Shown: positions 43,891-52,970 of the stretch, piece after piece
Layout of the letters: each line of letters begins with the position of its first letter
Position numbering within the stretch: the stretch's first letter is position 1
Program-made: the position numbers and the translations under genes
Notes under the pieces: model-generated
Told to the model about the DNA's origin: nothing
Seen by the model: the letters and a program-made list of their open reading frames with translations, nothing else
Database searches by the model: none
DNA from: CAYWQB01 sp964460785
GTDB taxonomy: Bacteria > Chlamydiota > Chlamydiia > Chlamydiales > CAYWQB01
DNA length: 64,000 nucleotides
Assembly: GCA_964460785.1 (NCBI GenBank)
Contig: CAYWQB010000003.1
Coordinates: forward strand, 186,001-250,000
Direction of reading: 5' to 3'

Positions 43891-44876
43891 GAGCTTAACA
43901 TGAGATCTTTGAGGGAGTTGTAGTAAGGAGAGTCTTGCTTCTGCAAAAAGGCGAGCTCTTTGTGCGCTTGCTCTTGCTTGTTGAGTAAGTGGTAGGCGTA
44001 TCCCATGAAAAAGTGGGCTTTCATATGGTATAAGTCTTCACTAAGCACGCGGTGAAAGCAGTGGATGGCTTTATCCCAACGGTTATCTTCAAGGTATGCA
44101 CAGCCTAAATGGTAAAGGATGTCAATGTCCTGAGGGCGCCCTTCACTCATTTTAGAGAATAGATCGATGGCTTTTGCTAATTGTTTATTTTGGAAGTAGC
44201 TAATAGCCAGGTTATAGCGAATCTCATCATTGTTAGGGCATGCCTTTAGAGCCTTTTGGTAAGCATCAATGGCTTGCTTTGCATTTCCTTGGTGTGAGTG
44301 GATCAGCCCTATTTTGGTCCAAGCTTTCCAGTAGTTCGGATAAACATCGACCGCTTTGTAAAGGTAACTTAGAGCTTGTTGCTCACTACCCACTTCAGAG
44401 CAAAGAAGGCCAAGATTAAAAAGAGCTTTGTGGTGTTCTGGATCAATGGTAATCGCTCTTTGATAGTACTCAACGGCTTTTTCATTCTCCTCTAGGTCAT
44501 CGTATGCACAACCTAGATTGAAAGCACACTCTGCATCGAAGGGATAGCGTTTGAAAAAATATAAATATTCGGCGATAGCCTCTTCTTTTTTCCCCATCTG
44601 ATTTAAGCAATTGCCTAGGCAAAAATGAAGGTAGGGACTTTCAGGATTCTCTTTAAGGCCTCTTTCGCACATTTCATACGCTGCTGCCACTTGGTTTTCT
44701 TCTGTGTAGATAGAGCTTAAGTAGCAGTAGGCCAATGTAAGCTTTGGATTATATTCTAGGGCTAAAACAAAGTCATTTTTGGCTAGTTCTTCATAGCCAT
44801 TGAGGTAATGATCTAGGCCAGATTGAAAAAACTCGATCCCTAGATGCTCATTTGGAGCAGAGCCTTCTGTATTCAT
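43887..44876 (-). CDS. TPR-repeat protein
   Basis: About 329 residues made of at least eight tetratricopeptide repeats with the usual A...Y..A...P spacing (for example NEKAVEYYQRAITIDPEHHKALFNLG and AKQAIDAYQKALKACPNNDEIRYNLA). No signal peptide, so probably a cytoplasmic protein-protein adaptor. A TPR gene next to the PBP2 gene is also found in Chlamydia (recalled as CT683). The start is uncertain: ATG 44876 begins the folded part; the frame is open 40 more codons upstream without a good ribosome site. Confidence 0.85.
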   Translation of the reverse strand: MNTEGSAPNEHLGIEFFQSGLDHYLNGYEELAKNDFVLALEYNPKLTLAYCYLSSIYTEENQVAAAYEMCERGLKENPESPYLHFCLGNCLNQMGKKEEAIAEYLYFFKRYPFDAECAFNLGCAYDDLEENEKAVEYYQRAITIDPEHHKALFNLGLLCSEVGSEQQALSYLYKAVDVYPNYWKAWTKIGLIHSHQGNAKQAIDAYQKALKACPNNDEIRYNLAISYFQNKQLAKAIDLFSKMSEGRPQDIDILYHLGCAYLEDNRWDKAIHCFHRVLSEDLYHMKAHFFMGYAYHLLNKQEQAHKELAFLQKQDSPYYNSLKDLMLSS

Positions 44877-45000
44877 GGCACAGCATGTCCTATTTATCTT
44901 TTTGCTTGCCATGAATAGAGCAAAAGGGTTGCCAAGTGCTAATCTATTGATAGTGAGAGAATTGTTGTTTTTGCTAGGTGTGGATAAAATCCACACTGTG

Positions 45001-48000
45001 TTATTTTTCTACAGAAATATTCTCTTGTTCTTGACGGAGCTTTCGCCACTTTTCAATCATAGAGGCTGCGAGCGGAGCTGCTTCATGGCCGCTATTGCCA
45101 TATCTTAAATACACAGCCACGACGATTTCAGGAGCTCCATATCTAGATGGAGGAAGGCTTGTGCTTTTTGCTTGCCAGTTTTTATCAAGGCTAATCGCGC
45201 CAAACCAGATGCTCTTATACATGTGAGAGGGTTTTTCAAGGTCTATACCAACGCGATCAGGAACCTGTGATGTACTTGTTTTTCCAATCATATCATCAAC
45301 CACATGCAAGTAGGATTGATAGGCTTTGTGGTGCCAGGGGTAATTAGTGATCAGAACTTTGCGAGCAGAGCCATATTTGTTATTGTGCAATGTTTGATGC
45401 ATGGCTTCAAAGAGGGTCTCTCTGATCTCTGGGGGCATAGGAATGCGTCGAATAGTTTCACTATTCAAAGCTCTTTTTTGCTCTTCTTCAGCAGGGTGCA
45501 AAAGGTCTGAAAATAAAGGAAAGTGCACGCCAATATTGGCAAGCTCTCGTTGATAAGGAAACTTGCGATAAGAAAAAATTTCATCTAGTTGGTCACTTGC
45601 TCTTTCCTGACCTGTCATCTGCATGGCAATTCTGGGGCGCAGGACATAGCCGCCGTTTGCAAAAGTTCCAAGCATAACAGCGGTTTGCAGAGGAGTCACA
45701 AGAAGAGTATGCTGGCCTATAGCAAATGTATAAGCCCCTGTACGGTTTCTAGATAAGTCTGAGGGCAGCTTGCCCTTAAACTCGCCCGGGAGCTGAACCT
45801 GGGTGTCGGAGCCAAAGCTAAATAAGCTGGCTGTTTCTCTAAGGAGGTTTGGATCTTCAAGAATCTCCCCAGCAATAATAGAAAAGTAAGGGTTACTTGA
45901 AACAGCAAGAGCTTTTACAAGGTCTAATTTGCCAAAGTTTCTTCCCGCACTTCTTGGTAACCTTCCTCCCCGATAGACCTGTGGGATAGGTTTCCCATCA
46001 AGCCAATATCCAACCCTCCAAGACCCTTCACCCAAGCGTTCTACGCGGTCTATCATTGTCAAAGGGTTCAAGTAGGCATAAGTCACAGAAGGGCTTTCAC
46101 ACTGAAGATAGCGCTGCATCATGATCGTATAAGAGGTGACCAGCTTGAAGATAGATCCTAAAGTGCTTGAGAGCTGGAAGGCATGAGAGCGGTTAAAGTT
46201 AAAGCCATAAATGGGATAAAATGCTGAAGCAAGGTGTTTTTCCTTTTGCACGCCTTGTTCTTTTCTAACATTGGGGTATATTCCCCAAAGCGTCTCTTCT
46301 AAGTCAGAATAGGGGCGAAAGCTATGCAAAAAAGAGAGCGTTTGAACTGCATCTAAATGTTGGCAGGCCTCATAGAGGCTTGGAGTGATTGTTTCCTCTA
46401 AGGTATGCTTCATCTTTTGCCAGTATGAAGCGAGATTCGCAGGCGGGGAAAGAGCTTCGTCTTTTAAGGATAGAAGGTAAAAAGACCAGCGGTGGTGTTC
46501 CCAAAACTCAGCAAAAAGCTCACTTTCTTTTTTTTCTAAATAGTCAACCCATGGCTTAGCATAGGAACCTCTTTCTTCCTCTTCTTTTCGCTTTTGCTTC
46601 AGGTAAGATTTAAAATGGGCTTTTCTCCATGCCTGGAATTCTTGCTGTTTAAAAAGGTCTCTAGCAATGGGTTTAATTAGGTTTTCTAAGCTAAAAAACT
46701 CTTTAGAGAGCTCTTTGTAGTGTGTAAGGGAGAGGTCTCCTATGCGGTCTAAAATATCATCTGTAAGTACGTCGGGAAAGGTTAGTAAGCGAAGAAGGTC
46801 CAGGGTCAACACGCGTTCATAGTTTGACTTCAAGGTCGATAGGTAGTTAAGAAAAGTAGGAAAGGAACTTGTGTAAGAAGAAAGGTCTCCTTTCACTTGG
46901 TATTTCTTTAAAGGGTAAGCAAGATCTTCAGGATAAAGCTCGTTAAAAAGCTCTCCTAATAGGTGCTCAGGAAAGGTTTGTTGAAACTTTTTTCCCTCTT
47001 GTAAAAGCTCTGTGGCCATTTTTAAGTTGATTTCTTGGGAAAGTAATCGTTTCATTTCCTCCTGAAAGGGAAGGACAAAGTCGAGGTAACGATCCCAAGA
47101 TAAGTAGACCCTCTCTTTTTCAAATCCTCGGGAGAAGTTATGCACGACCTCTCGCTCTAAGGGCTCTCTTTCCTCCCATAAAGAAGATAAATGAGAGTCG
47201 GTTTCTAGCCAGCGGTGAATGTTTGCATAGCGCTGCTTATTTGAACGGAAAAATTGGTCCTCAATAAAGTCTCGTGGATCAAACCTTGGATAAGTAGCAA
47301 GGGCAAGGATATCCCCACTTGCAGGATCTAGAGCCACAATAGCTCCGCCTTTTATCCAGGGTTGCTTCAGGTCTACAAAGCGTCGTTTATCCCAATCAAA
47401 CTCACGGCTTTTTCCTTCTCGCACAATCTCATTATTTGCTAGGAGCATTTCTGCATGTTCTTGCAGGCTTGTTGAAATGCTGAGTTGGAGCTGCTTGCCT
47501 GGAATGGCGGGTTTTTTGCCAGGCAGCTCACGAAGGAAGTTCCCTCGGCTGTCAGAGTAAAAAAAACGCTTGCCATGGAAGCCTCTTAGCTCTTCTTCAA
47601 ACTCTCCCTCAATGCCCGTTTTACCTAGGTTATCATGGAAGCTGTATGCTCTTTCTTTCAGTGTATTGAGGCGATCCCAAACAGCAGAGATCGTAGAGTA
47701 GTCAGGGGGAAAGGCCAGAGGCTCTCCGCGGTCATAAGCAACTAAGAGGTTTTCTAACAGAGCCTTTTCTTCAAGAATATTTTGGTATTCTCTTTGGGAA
47801 ATAGCCCCCATATAGCCAACAATGCTGGAGGCTACTTTTCCTTTTGGGTAGTAACGTTTTGAGCCTACTTCTGCATACAGGCCAGGCCAATCCTTCTCTA
47901 AAGCTTTTAGCTTATAAAAAACATCCTCGGAGATATCCGCTTGAAGAGCATAAGGAGCGTTGGGGAATAGAGAGGCTTTGCTGTGGATTAAGTCTTCCAC

Positions 48001-48405
48001 CTCTTCAGCAGATTTATCCAGTAAGCTGCCAAGAAGGAGAGAGAGCTTTTTAATGTATTCCTTCCTTGTATAAACCTTTACCTTTTCTCCATCTGAAGAT
48101 TTTTGCCAACGCACTCTTGGTATTTGTCGAATGGGAGAGTACAGCACAGCTGCGTTATACTGGAGTTTATTGCGCGCAAGGTATATGCCAAACCGATCTT
48201 TGATCGTTCCTCTAGGGGCTTTGACAATCACCGTCTTTTTTTGTGGTGAGCGTGCGCGCTCAGTGAGGGAAGAGTGCATGGGGACACATAAGTACCAAAT
48301 GCGAAATGCAATCACTAAAAACACAATAAGAGCGACAGCTAAAACACGGTTAGCTTTTTCAAAGACCTCCTTCTCCGTTTGGAGGGAAGAAAGGGAGTTG
48401 CGCAC
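45001..48405 (-). CDS. Penicillin-binding protein 2 (transpeptidase), large chlamydial form
   Basis: 1134 residues, about 500 more than E. coli PBP2. One N-terminal membrane helix (~20-42), the dimerisation domain (APRGTIKDRFGIYLARN; FPPDYSTI), GAIVALDPASGDILALATYP, then a long insert of ~350 charged helical residues, and a class B transpeptidase domain with SxxK as SIFK in STLGSIFKLV, SxN as SSN in AVSSNPYFS, and the third motif as KTS in MIGKTSTSQ where KTG is usual. Transpeptidation of the thin septal peptidoglycan of chlamydiae is the expected role (MrdA/PBP2-like). The protein ends in a basic tail. It is 124 bases upstream of the TPR start and probably co-transcribed. Confidence 0.92.
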   Translation of the reverse strand: MRNSLSSLQTEKEVFEKANRVLAVALIVFLVIAFRIWYLCVPMHSSLTERARSPQKKTVIVKAPRGTIKDRFGIYLARNKLQYNAAVLYSPIRQIPRVRWQKSSDGEKVKVYTRKEYIKKLSLLLGSLLDKSAEEVEDLIHSKASLFPNAPYALQADISEDVFYKLKALEKDWPGLYAEVGSKRYYPKGKVASSIVGYMGAISQREYQNILEEKALLENLLVAYDRGEPLAFPPDYSTISAVWDRLNTLKERAYSFHDNLGKTGIEGEFEEELRGFHGKRFFYSDSRGNFLRELPGKKPAIPGKQLQLSISTSLQEHAEMLLANNEIVREGKSREFDWDKRRFVDLKQPWIKGGAIVALDPASGDILALATYPRFDPRDFIEDQFFRSNKQRYANIHRWLETDSHLSSLWEEREPLEREVVHNFSRGFEKERVYLSWDRYLDFVLPFQEEMKRLLSQEINLKMATELLQEGKKFQQTFPEHLLGELFNELYPEDLAYPLKKYQVKGDLSSYTSSFPTFLNYLSTLKSNYERVLTLDLLRLLTFPDVLTDDILDRIGDLSLTHYKELSKEFFSLENLIKPIARDLFKQQEFQAWRKAHFKSYLKQKRKEEEERGSYAKPWVDYLEKKESELFAEFWEHHRWSFYLLSLKDEALSPPANLASYWQKMKHTLEETITPSLYEACQHLDAVQTLSFLHSFRPYSDLEETLWGIYPNVRKEQGVQKEKHLASAFYPIYGFNFNRSHAFQLSSTLGSIFKLVTSYTIMMQRYLQCESPSVTYAYLNPLTMIDRVERLGEGSWRVGYWLDGKPIPQVYRGGRLPRSAGRNFGKLDLVKALAVSSNPYFSIIAGEILEDPNLLRETASLFSFGSDTQVQLPGEFKGKLPSDLSRNRTGAYTFAIGQHTLLVTPLQTAVMLGTFANGGYVLRPRIAMQMTGQERASDQLDEIFSYRKFPYQRELANIGVHFPLFSDLLHPAEEEQKRALNSETIRRIPMPPEIRETLFEAMHQTLHNNKYGSARKVLITNYPWHHKAYQSYLHVVDDMIGKTSTSQVPDRVGIDLEKPSHMYKSIWFGAISLDKNWQAKSTSLPPSRYGAPEIVVAVYLRYGNSGHEAAPLAASMIEKWRKLRQEQENISVEK

Positions 48406-48555
48406 GAAGGGTTGCCTTTTCTGAAGTTTTTTAAGAGATTGTATCTCTCGCCACTAATATGACAAGAGAAGTCTGCTTAGAAAAAAATCTCTTTTTGAAA
48501 TATAAGCGATTAGGTGCACTCTTATGCTTAATATTTTGTAGGTAATAAGGATCTA

Positions 48556-49403
48556 ATGACGATACAGCTATTTAGGAAAATTCTTTTTTTGGCAGTTGCT
48601 TTATATGCACATGCGGCTTTTACCAACGATGAGTGGGTGAGCTACTACCTGGGGCCTCTGTGCTAGTGCAGATTGGGGATGTGCAGGAAGATACTGAGCA
48701 AGGGCTTGTGACTTTGGCAAAAACTCGTGCTGCAGACTCAAAAAATATAGCTCTTTTGAAGCTCGATGCGCGAAGGCACTGGCACTTGATAAAGGATATA
48801 AGGAAGTCAGATAGACCTTTTGTAGACAAGGTTTCTAAGATCGTGTGGCGAGGAAGCTGTACTGGAACTCGTCGCCTCTCTTTTCAAGAAAGACCTCGCG
48901 TAAAGCTTTTAGCTCGCTGGGCATTATCTGAGGACTCTAGAGTAGATGTAGGGTTAGGGAAAAACAGCAAGGGTGCTGTTGCCTTAAGAGACGGTTTCTC
49001 TAGTGATTGGATTAAAGATGGGCATCCTCCTAGCTGGTTTTTGCAGTACAAATATATTCTTTCTGTAGAAGGGAATGACAAAGACTCAGGCTTACAATGG
49101 AAGTTAGCTTCAAATTCTGTTGTTTTTATGGTAAAGCCATTTTTTGAAAGTTGGCTTAGAGAATTTCAACTTCAGCCCTACGTTCATTATGTCCCTATAG
49201 AGTCTGATTTTTCAGATTTGCTTGAGAAGTTTGCCTGGTGTGAAGAGCATCCTGATCTTTGCGAGCAGATAGCCAAGAATGCGACGGAGTATGTGCTCAA
49301 TATAGCAAATGACCCCGAAGAGTTTAAAAGACAGGCTAAAGTCGTGCAGGCCTTCTATAAGCAGCATGAAAAGTTGGGTAAAGGGCGTAAAATTCTCTTT
49401 TAA
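48556..49403 (+). pseudogene. Frameshifted GT90/CAP10-like glycosyltransferase
   Basis: The ATG at 48556, after AAGGAT, begins a clean signal peptide (FRKILFLAVALYAHA) but this frame stops at TAG 48664-48666. The frame beginning at GTG 48633 overlaps it and continues 256 codons with family GT90/CAP10 features: DRPFVDKVSKIVWRGSCTG, WALSEDSRVDVGL, FLQYKYILSVEGND, LQWKLASNSVVFMVK, YVHYVPIESDFSDL. A single frameshift between 48633 and 48663 would join signal and enzyme. The piece between the signal and the WRGS motif (~70 residues) also looks shorter than usual. GT90 enzymes transfer sugars (glucose/xylose) to proteins or glycans. Either a decayed gene, a sequencing error or a recoded gene. Confidence 0.65.
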
Positions 49404-49491
49404 ATGCTTCTTAGCTGGCGAAGAAGTTATAAAAACACTTGCGATAAAAATAACCATTATCCAAAATGTCAACCCTTCTTCAATAGGTTTT

Positions 49492-49562
49492 GCGCCTGTA
49501 GTTCAATGGTAGAACAGTAGCCTTCCAAGCTACTAGTGTCAGTTCGATTCTGATCAGGCGCT
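49492..49562 (+). tRNA. tRNA-Gly (anticodon TCC)
   Basis: 71 bases. Acceptor GCGCCTG pairs with CAGGCGC, discriminator T. Anticodon stem GTAGC/GCTAC-type with loop CTTCCAA, anticodon TCC; T-loop GTTCGATTC. CCA is not encoded. The 88-base gap upstream has a weak promoter-like TTGCGA...CAAAAT. Confidence 0.95.
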
Positions 49563-49598
49563 TCTTCTTTACATCTAAACTTTTAAACCAAGACCGAA

Positions 49599-49617
49599 AT
49601 CTCTCTTAGGGAGAGAT
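49599..49617 (+). promoter_or_regulatory. Hairpin in the rpsB leader
   Basis: Perfect 7-base inverted repeat ATCTCTC / GAGAGAT around loop TTAGG, 33 bases before the rpsB ATG. No T-run follows, so not a terminator. It could be an S2 autoregulatory element or a processing site between tRNA-Gly and rpsB. Confidence 0.45.
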
Positions 49618-49650
49618 GCCGTCGTCAAAAATAAGGGACAAGGCTTGGCT

Positions 49651-50451
49651 ATGACTGCACAAGAACAATCCTCTGTTACTATAGAACAATTACTTGAAAG
49701 TGGAGCTCACTTTGGCCACCAGACAAGCCGCTGGAATCCAAAGATGAAGCGCTTTATTTTTGAAGAGCGCAATGGGCTTTACATCATCGATCTTGCAAAG
49801 ACCATGCAGCAAATCCGCGTATCGCTGGATCTTGTACGTGAATTAGCTGGGAAGCAAGAATCTATTCTTTTTGTTGGGACCAAGAAACAAGCAAAGCAAG
49901 TCGTTCGAGAAGCGGCTGAATCTTGCGGTGAATTCTATGTAAGCGAGCGCTGGTTAGGCGGGATGCTTTCAAACTGGTCAACAATCCGTCAATCTGTTCG
50001 TAAGCTAGAGCGCATCGAGCGTCAGCTAGAAACTGCAGCAGAAAAACTGACTAAAAAAGAGTGTATTCAGCTTGAAAAGCTAAGAGAGAAGCTTGATCGC
50101 AACCTTTCAGGTGTTCGACAAATGCGTCGTCTACCAGGACTTGTTTTTGTTGTAGATCCTAATCGTGAGCACATTGCTGTGGCAGAAGCTAAAAAGCTGG
50201 GCATCCCAGTGATGGCTCTTGTTGATACAAACTGTGATCCTGATCCTATCGACTATGTGATCGCATGTAATGATGATGCTCTGAAAAGTGTTCGCTTAAT
50301 TGTCCAGGCTCTTGCTGCTACAATCGTAGACGAAAAAAACAAGCGCAATATTCCTTTGATGAAGGGAGATGCTGAAGGCGCTTCTCAAAAAGAAGCTAGC
50401 GCAGACAAAGAAGAAAATGCTGAAGAGCAGAAGCTAGAAGGAGAGGAGTAA
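49651..50451 (+). CDS. rpsB: 30S ribosomal protein S2
   Basis: 266 residues. SVTIEQLLESGAHFGHQTSRWNPKMKRFIF at the N-terminus (broken here: LLESGAHFGHQ is the diagnostic part), FVGTKKQAKQVV, WLGGMLSNW and PDPIDYVIACNDDALKSVRL are universal S2 signatures. The C-terminus is an acidic, Glu-rich extension after KRNIPLMKGD. ATG 49651 is used (AAGG at 7 bases); TTG two codons upstream is in frame. Followed 4 bases later by tsf. Confidence 0.97.
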   Translation: MTAQEQSSVTIEQLLESGAHFGHQTSRWNPKMKRFIFEERNGLYIIDLAKTMQQIRVSLDLVRELAGKQESILFVGTKKQAKQVVREAAESCGEFYVSERWLGGMLSNWSTIRQSVRKLERIERQLETAAEKLTKKECIQLEKLREKLDRNLSGVRQMRRLPGLVFVVDPNREHIAVAEAKKLGIPVMALVDTNCDPDPIDYVIACNDDALKSVRLIVQALAATIVDEKNKRNIPLMKGDAEGASQKEASADKEENAEEQKLEGEE

Positions 50452-50455
50452 GAGA

Positions 50456-51298
50456 ATGGCACAGATTACAGCATCTATGGTGAAAGAACTGCGCGACCGT
50501 ACTGGCGTAGGGATGGGGAAGTGTAAGCAAGCATTAGAAGTAGCAAATGGTGACATTGAGCTTGCAATCTCAAACCTTCGCAAAGAAGGAATGGCTTCTG
50601 CAGTTAAGAAAGAAGGACGAGAAACTAAAGAGGGTATCATTGCCAGCGCAGAGCATGGAAATGTTATCGCTGTACTTGAAGTCAATGCGGAGACCGATTT
50701 TGTGGCTCGTAATGAGCGTTTTGTCGCATTTGTTCAAGAGCTTGCAAAGCTTGCTGCAGAAAAGAATCCTGCAAGCCTAGAAGAGTTCTTAGAAGTAACA
50801 AATGACAAGGGAATTTCTGTTGAGCAGTCTCGTGTAGAAACAGTTCAATCTCTTGGTGAGAATATTCAAATTAAGCGTATCGCATGCTTTACACCAAAAG
50901 CAAACTCTTCCCAAGCAATCTATATCCACATGGGAGGAAAAATTGCAGCGCTTGTTGAGGTTGAAGGTTCTGAAGCAGCAAAAGAAGTTGCACGAGAAGT
51001 TGCTCTACACGTAGCAGCAGAAGAGCCAAAATATGTCACTGCAGAAGAAGTCCCTGAAGCAGATAAAGAGCATGAGAAAGAAATTGCTCGAGCTCAAGTT
51101 AAAGGGAAGCCAGAGCATATCATCGACAAAATTCTCGAAGGAAAGCTTGGTGCTTACTATGACCAAGTTTGCTTATTGCGTCAGCCTTTCGTGAAAGATT
51201 CCTCTCTTAAGGTAGAAGAGTTCGTCTCTCAAGCTGGAAAAGAGATGGGAGCTTCATTGAAAGTTGTGCGCTTTGAGCGCTGGGTGATGGGCGAGTAA
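50456..51298 (+). CDS. tsf: Elongation factor Ts
   Basis: 280 residues, nucleotide exchange factor of EF-Tu. The UBA-like start (VKELRDRTGVGMGKCKQAL), the EVNAETDFVARNERF signature and AALVEVEG are standard. GAGGAG of the rpsB tail acts as the ribosome site, 5 bases from the ATG. The hairpin at 51322 ends the rpsB-tsf transcript. Confidence 0.97.
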   Translation: MAQITASMVKELRDRTGVGMGKCKQALEVANGDIELAISNLRKEGMASAVKKEGRETKEGIIASAEHGNVIAVLEVNAETDFVARNERFVAFVQELAKLAAEKNPASLEEFLEVTNDKGISVEQSRVETVQSLGENIQIKRIACFTPKANSSQAIYIHMGGKIAALVEVEGSEAAKEVAREVALHVAAEEPKYVTAEEVPEADKEHEKEIARAQVKGKPEHIIDKILEGKLGAYYDQVCLLRQPFVKDSSLKVEEFVSQAGKEMGASLKVVRFERWVMGE

Positions 51299-51321
51299 GC
51301 TCATCCCTTCTCCTTGTTGGT

Positions 51322-51357
51322 AAAGCCCATGGCAGCTTCTCTGTCATGGGCTTTTTT
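51322..51357 (+). terminator. Rho-independent terminator of rpsB-tsf
   Basis: AAAGCCCATGGCA pairs with TGTCATGGGCTTT (one mismatch) around a short loop, followed by a T-run to 51357. Confidence 0.88.
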
Positions 51358-51376
51358 ATTTTCTAGCTGGCTTCTT

Positions 51377-51404
51377 TTGTAAAAAATCATAAAAAAGGTA
51401 AACT
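51377..51404 (+). promoter_or_regulatory. Candidate promoter of pyrH-frr
   Basis: TTGTAA at 51377-51382, 16-base A-rich spacer, TAAACT at 51399-51404, directly after the tsf terminator and ~32 bases before the pyrH ATG. Confidence 0.45.
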
Positions 51405-51435
51405 TCCGTTTCTGAATCGATGATAGGCTTAAAAA

Positions 51436-52152
51436 ATGAAGCGAATCTTGCTGAAACTTTCAGGAGAGATGTTCTTAGGCACGGCTCCTTATGGTATTTC
51501 TAGTGAAGGGGTTTCTTCTGTTGCAAATCAGTTAGCTAGGATTCAAAAAAAAGGGTACCAGTTAGCTGTTGTGATTGGAGGAGGAAATATCTTTCGTGGA
51601 ATCCAAGCTGCAGCTCAAGGATTTGAGAGAGTTACAGCAGATCAAATGGGTATGCTTGCGACTGTGTTTAATGGGATCGCTCTGCGAGAGGCCCTTTCTA
51701 CTGTGGGTGTAAAGGCTCACTTGATGGGGGCATTTGCGATTGATGAAATGGTCCAAGCTTTTGATCATCTACAGGCACGAGATCTGTTAGCGGAAGGTAA
51801 GGTCCTTATCTTTGTTGGGGGGACAGGTAATCCCTTTTTTTCTACAGACTCAGGAGCTGCATTACGAGCAAGTCAGATTCAAGCAGACCTGCTGTTGAAG
51901 GCAACAAAAGTGGATGGAGTCTTTTCTTCAGACCCCAAGCAAGATCCTACAGCTAAAAAGTTTATTAAGCTTTCTCATCAAGAAGCCATAGAAAAGCGCC
52001 TCGCTGTGATGGACTCAGCAGCTCTTGTTTTATGCCGTGATAGCCATATTCCTATACGCGTAGTCAAAGCTACGAAAGAAGGAGAGCTTGAAGAAGCGCT
52101 AGATGATCGATCTAAAGGAACTTTAATAACAGAAGAGAGTGAGAATGAGTAA
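51436..52152 (+). CDS. pyrH: UMP kinase
   Basis: 238 residues, bacterial hexameric UMP kinase making UDP. Signatures: RILLKLSGEMF at the N-terminus, VIGGGNIFRG, GTGNPFFSTDSGAALRASQI, ATKVDGVFSSDPKQDPTAKKF and a late IRVVKATKEGEL. Overlaps frr by 8 bases. The pyrH-frr coupling and following tRNAs plus mcsA mirror Chlamydia. Confidence 0.97.
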   Translation: MKRILLKLSGEMFLGTAPYGISSEGVSSVANQLARIQKKGYQLAVVIGGGNIFRGIQAAAQGFERVTADQMGMLATVFNGIALREALSTVGVKAHLMGAFAIDEMVQAFDHLQARDLLAEGKVLIFVGGTGNPFFSTDSGAALRASQIQADLLLKATKVDGVFSSDPKQDPTAKKFIKLSHQEAIEKRLAVMDSAALVLCRDSHIPIRVVKATKEGELEEALDDRSKGTLITEESENE

Positions 52153-52690
52153 AGAAGTCAAAGAGGGCATGCAAGCGGCCCTAGATCACCTAAAAGAAGA
52201 ACTTGGTAGCCTACGTACAGGGAAGGCAAACCCTGCAATGCTAGACTCTATTTTTGTAGAGGTCTATGGTGCACAAATGGCTTTGCGTGATGTAGCTACA
52301 ACAACAGCTCCAGAGCCTCGCCAGCTTCTCGTTTCTCCTTTTGATGCACAAAATGCAGCGGCTATTGCAAAAGCAATTGAGAGGTCAGATCTTGGTTTAA
52401 ACGGTGTAGTTGATGGAAATGTTGTGCGGATCACAGTACCTGAAATGAGCCAAGAGGTGCGGGATCAAATGCGTAAGCTGTGCAGTAAGAAAGGAGAAGA
52501 GGCGAAGGTGAGTATTCGCAATGTCCGTCGTGCAGCTATTAACAATGCGCGCAAAGAAAAAGATGCTGGGACTCTTACAGAAGACGATGAAAAGCGTCTA
52601 GAAAAAGAGGTCCAAAAACTGACAGATAGCTTCTGTGAGAAGGTCGATGAGATGACCAAAGAAAAAGATCGAGATATTGCAACAATTTAG
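52145..52690 (+). CDS. frr: Ribosome recycling factor
   Basis: 181 residues. SLRTGKANPAMLDSIFVEVYG, VSPFDAQNAAAIAKAI, VRITVPEMSQE and NVRRAAINNARK are the standard RRF blocks. With EF-G it splits terminated ribosomes. ATG 52145 inside the pyrH end is the start; two codons further up are open but add nothing RRF-like. Confidence 0.97.
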   Translation: MSKEVKEGMQAALDHLKEELGSLRTGKANPAMLDSIFVEVYGAQMALRDVATTTAPEPRQLLVSPFDAQNAAAIAKAIERSDLGLNGVVDGNVVRITVPEMSQEVRDQMRKLCSKKGEEAKVSIRNVRRAAINNARKEKDAGTLTEDDEKRLEKEVQKLTDSFCEKVDEMTKEKDRDIATI

Positions 52691-52691
52691 G

Positions 52692-52721
52692 TTGCTTTAA
52701 AAAATGAGGGATGGCTAAAAT
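52692..52721 (+). promoter_or_regulatory. Candidate promoter of the tRNA-Glu/tRNA-Lys pair
   Basis: TTGCTT at 52692-52697, 18-base spacer, TAAAAT at 52716-52721. The predicted start, about 52728, is a few bases before tRNA-Glu. It overlaps the hairpin listed as the frr terminator. Confidence 0.45.
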
Positions 52722-52732
52722 GTCCCTCTTTT
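52701..52732 (+). terminator. Probable terminator after frr
   Basis: GAGGGA (52706-52711) pairs with TCCCTC (52723-52728) around an 11-base loop, then TTTT to 52732. Flanking A and T runs extend the pairing. A weak terminator by T-run length. Confidence 0.55.
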
Positions 52733-52733
52733 C

Positions 52734-52809
<76 letters not shown>

Positions 52810-52819
52810 TTCATACGAT

Positions 52820-52893
52820 GGGTCTTTAGCTCAGTTGGTTAGAGCACCTCACTTTTAATGAGGGTGTCGAAGGTTCGAGTCCTTCAAGACCCA
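52820..52893 (+). tRNA. tRNA-Lys (anticodon TTT)
   Basis: 74 bases. Acceptor GGGTCTT pairs with AAGACCC, discriminator A. D arm AGCTCAGTTGGTTAGAGC, anticodon stem CCTCA/TGAGG with loop CTTTTAA, T arm AGGTTCGAGTCCT. Ten bases after tRNA-Glu, so one transcript. Confidence 0.96.
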
Positions 52894-52970
52894 TCTCTTT
52901 TTGCCGGTTCCATCTCTTTACATTATTTTCTCCTTCCCATAGTCTCCATGCGGAGGACTAGGGAATACTT

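Noticed and set aside
48589..48600. Sigma-54-like TTGGCA...TTGCT near the GT90 gene
   Set aside because: GG and GC elements are 5 bases apart instead of 10, and the site is inside the signal-peptide coding part.
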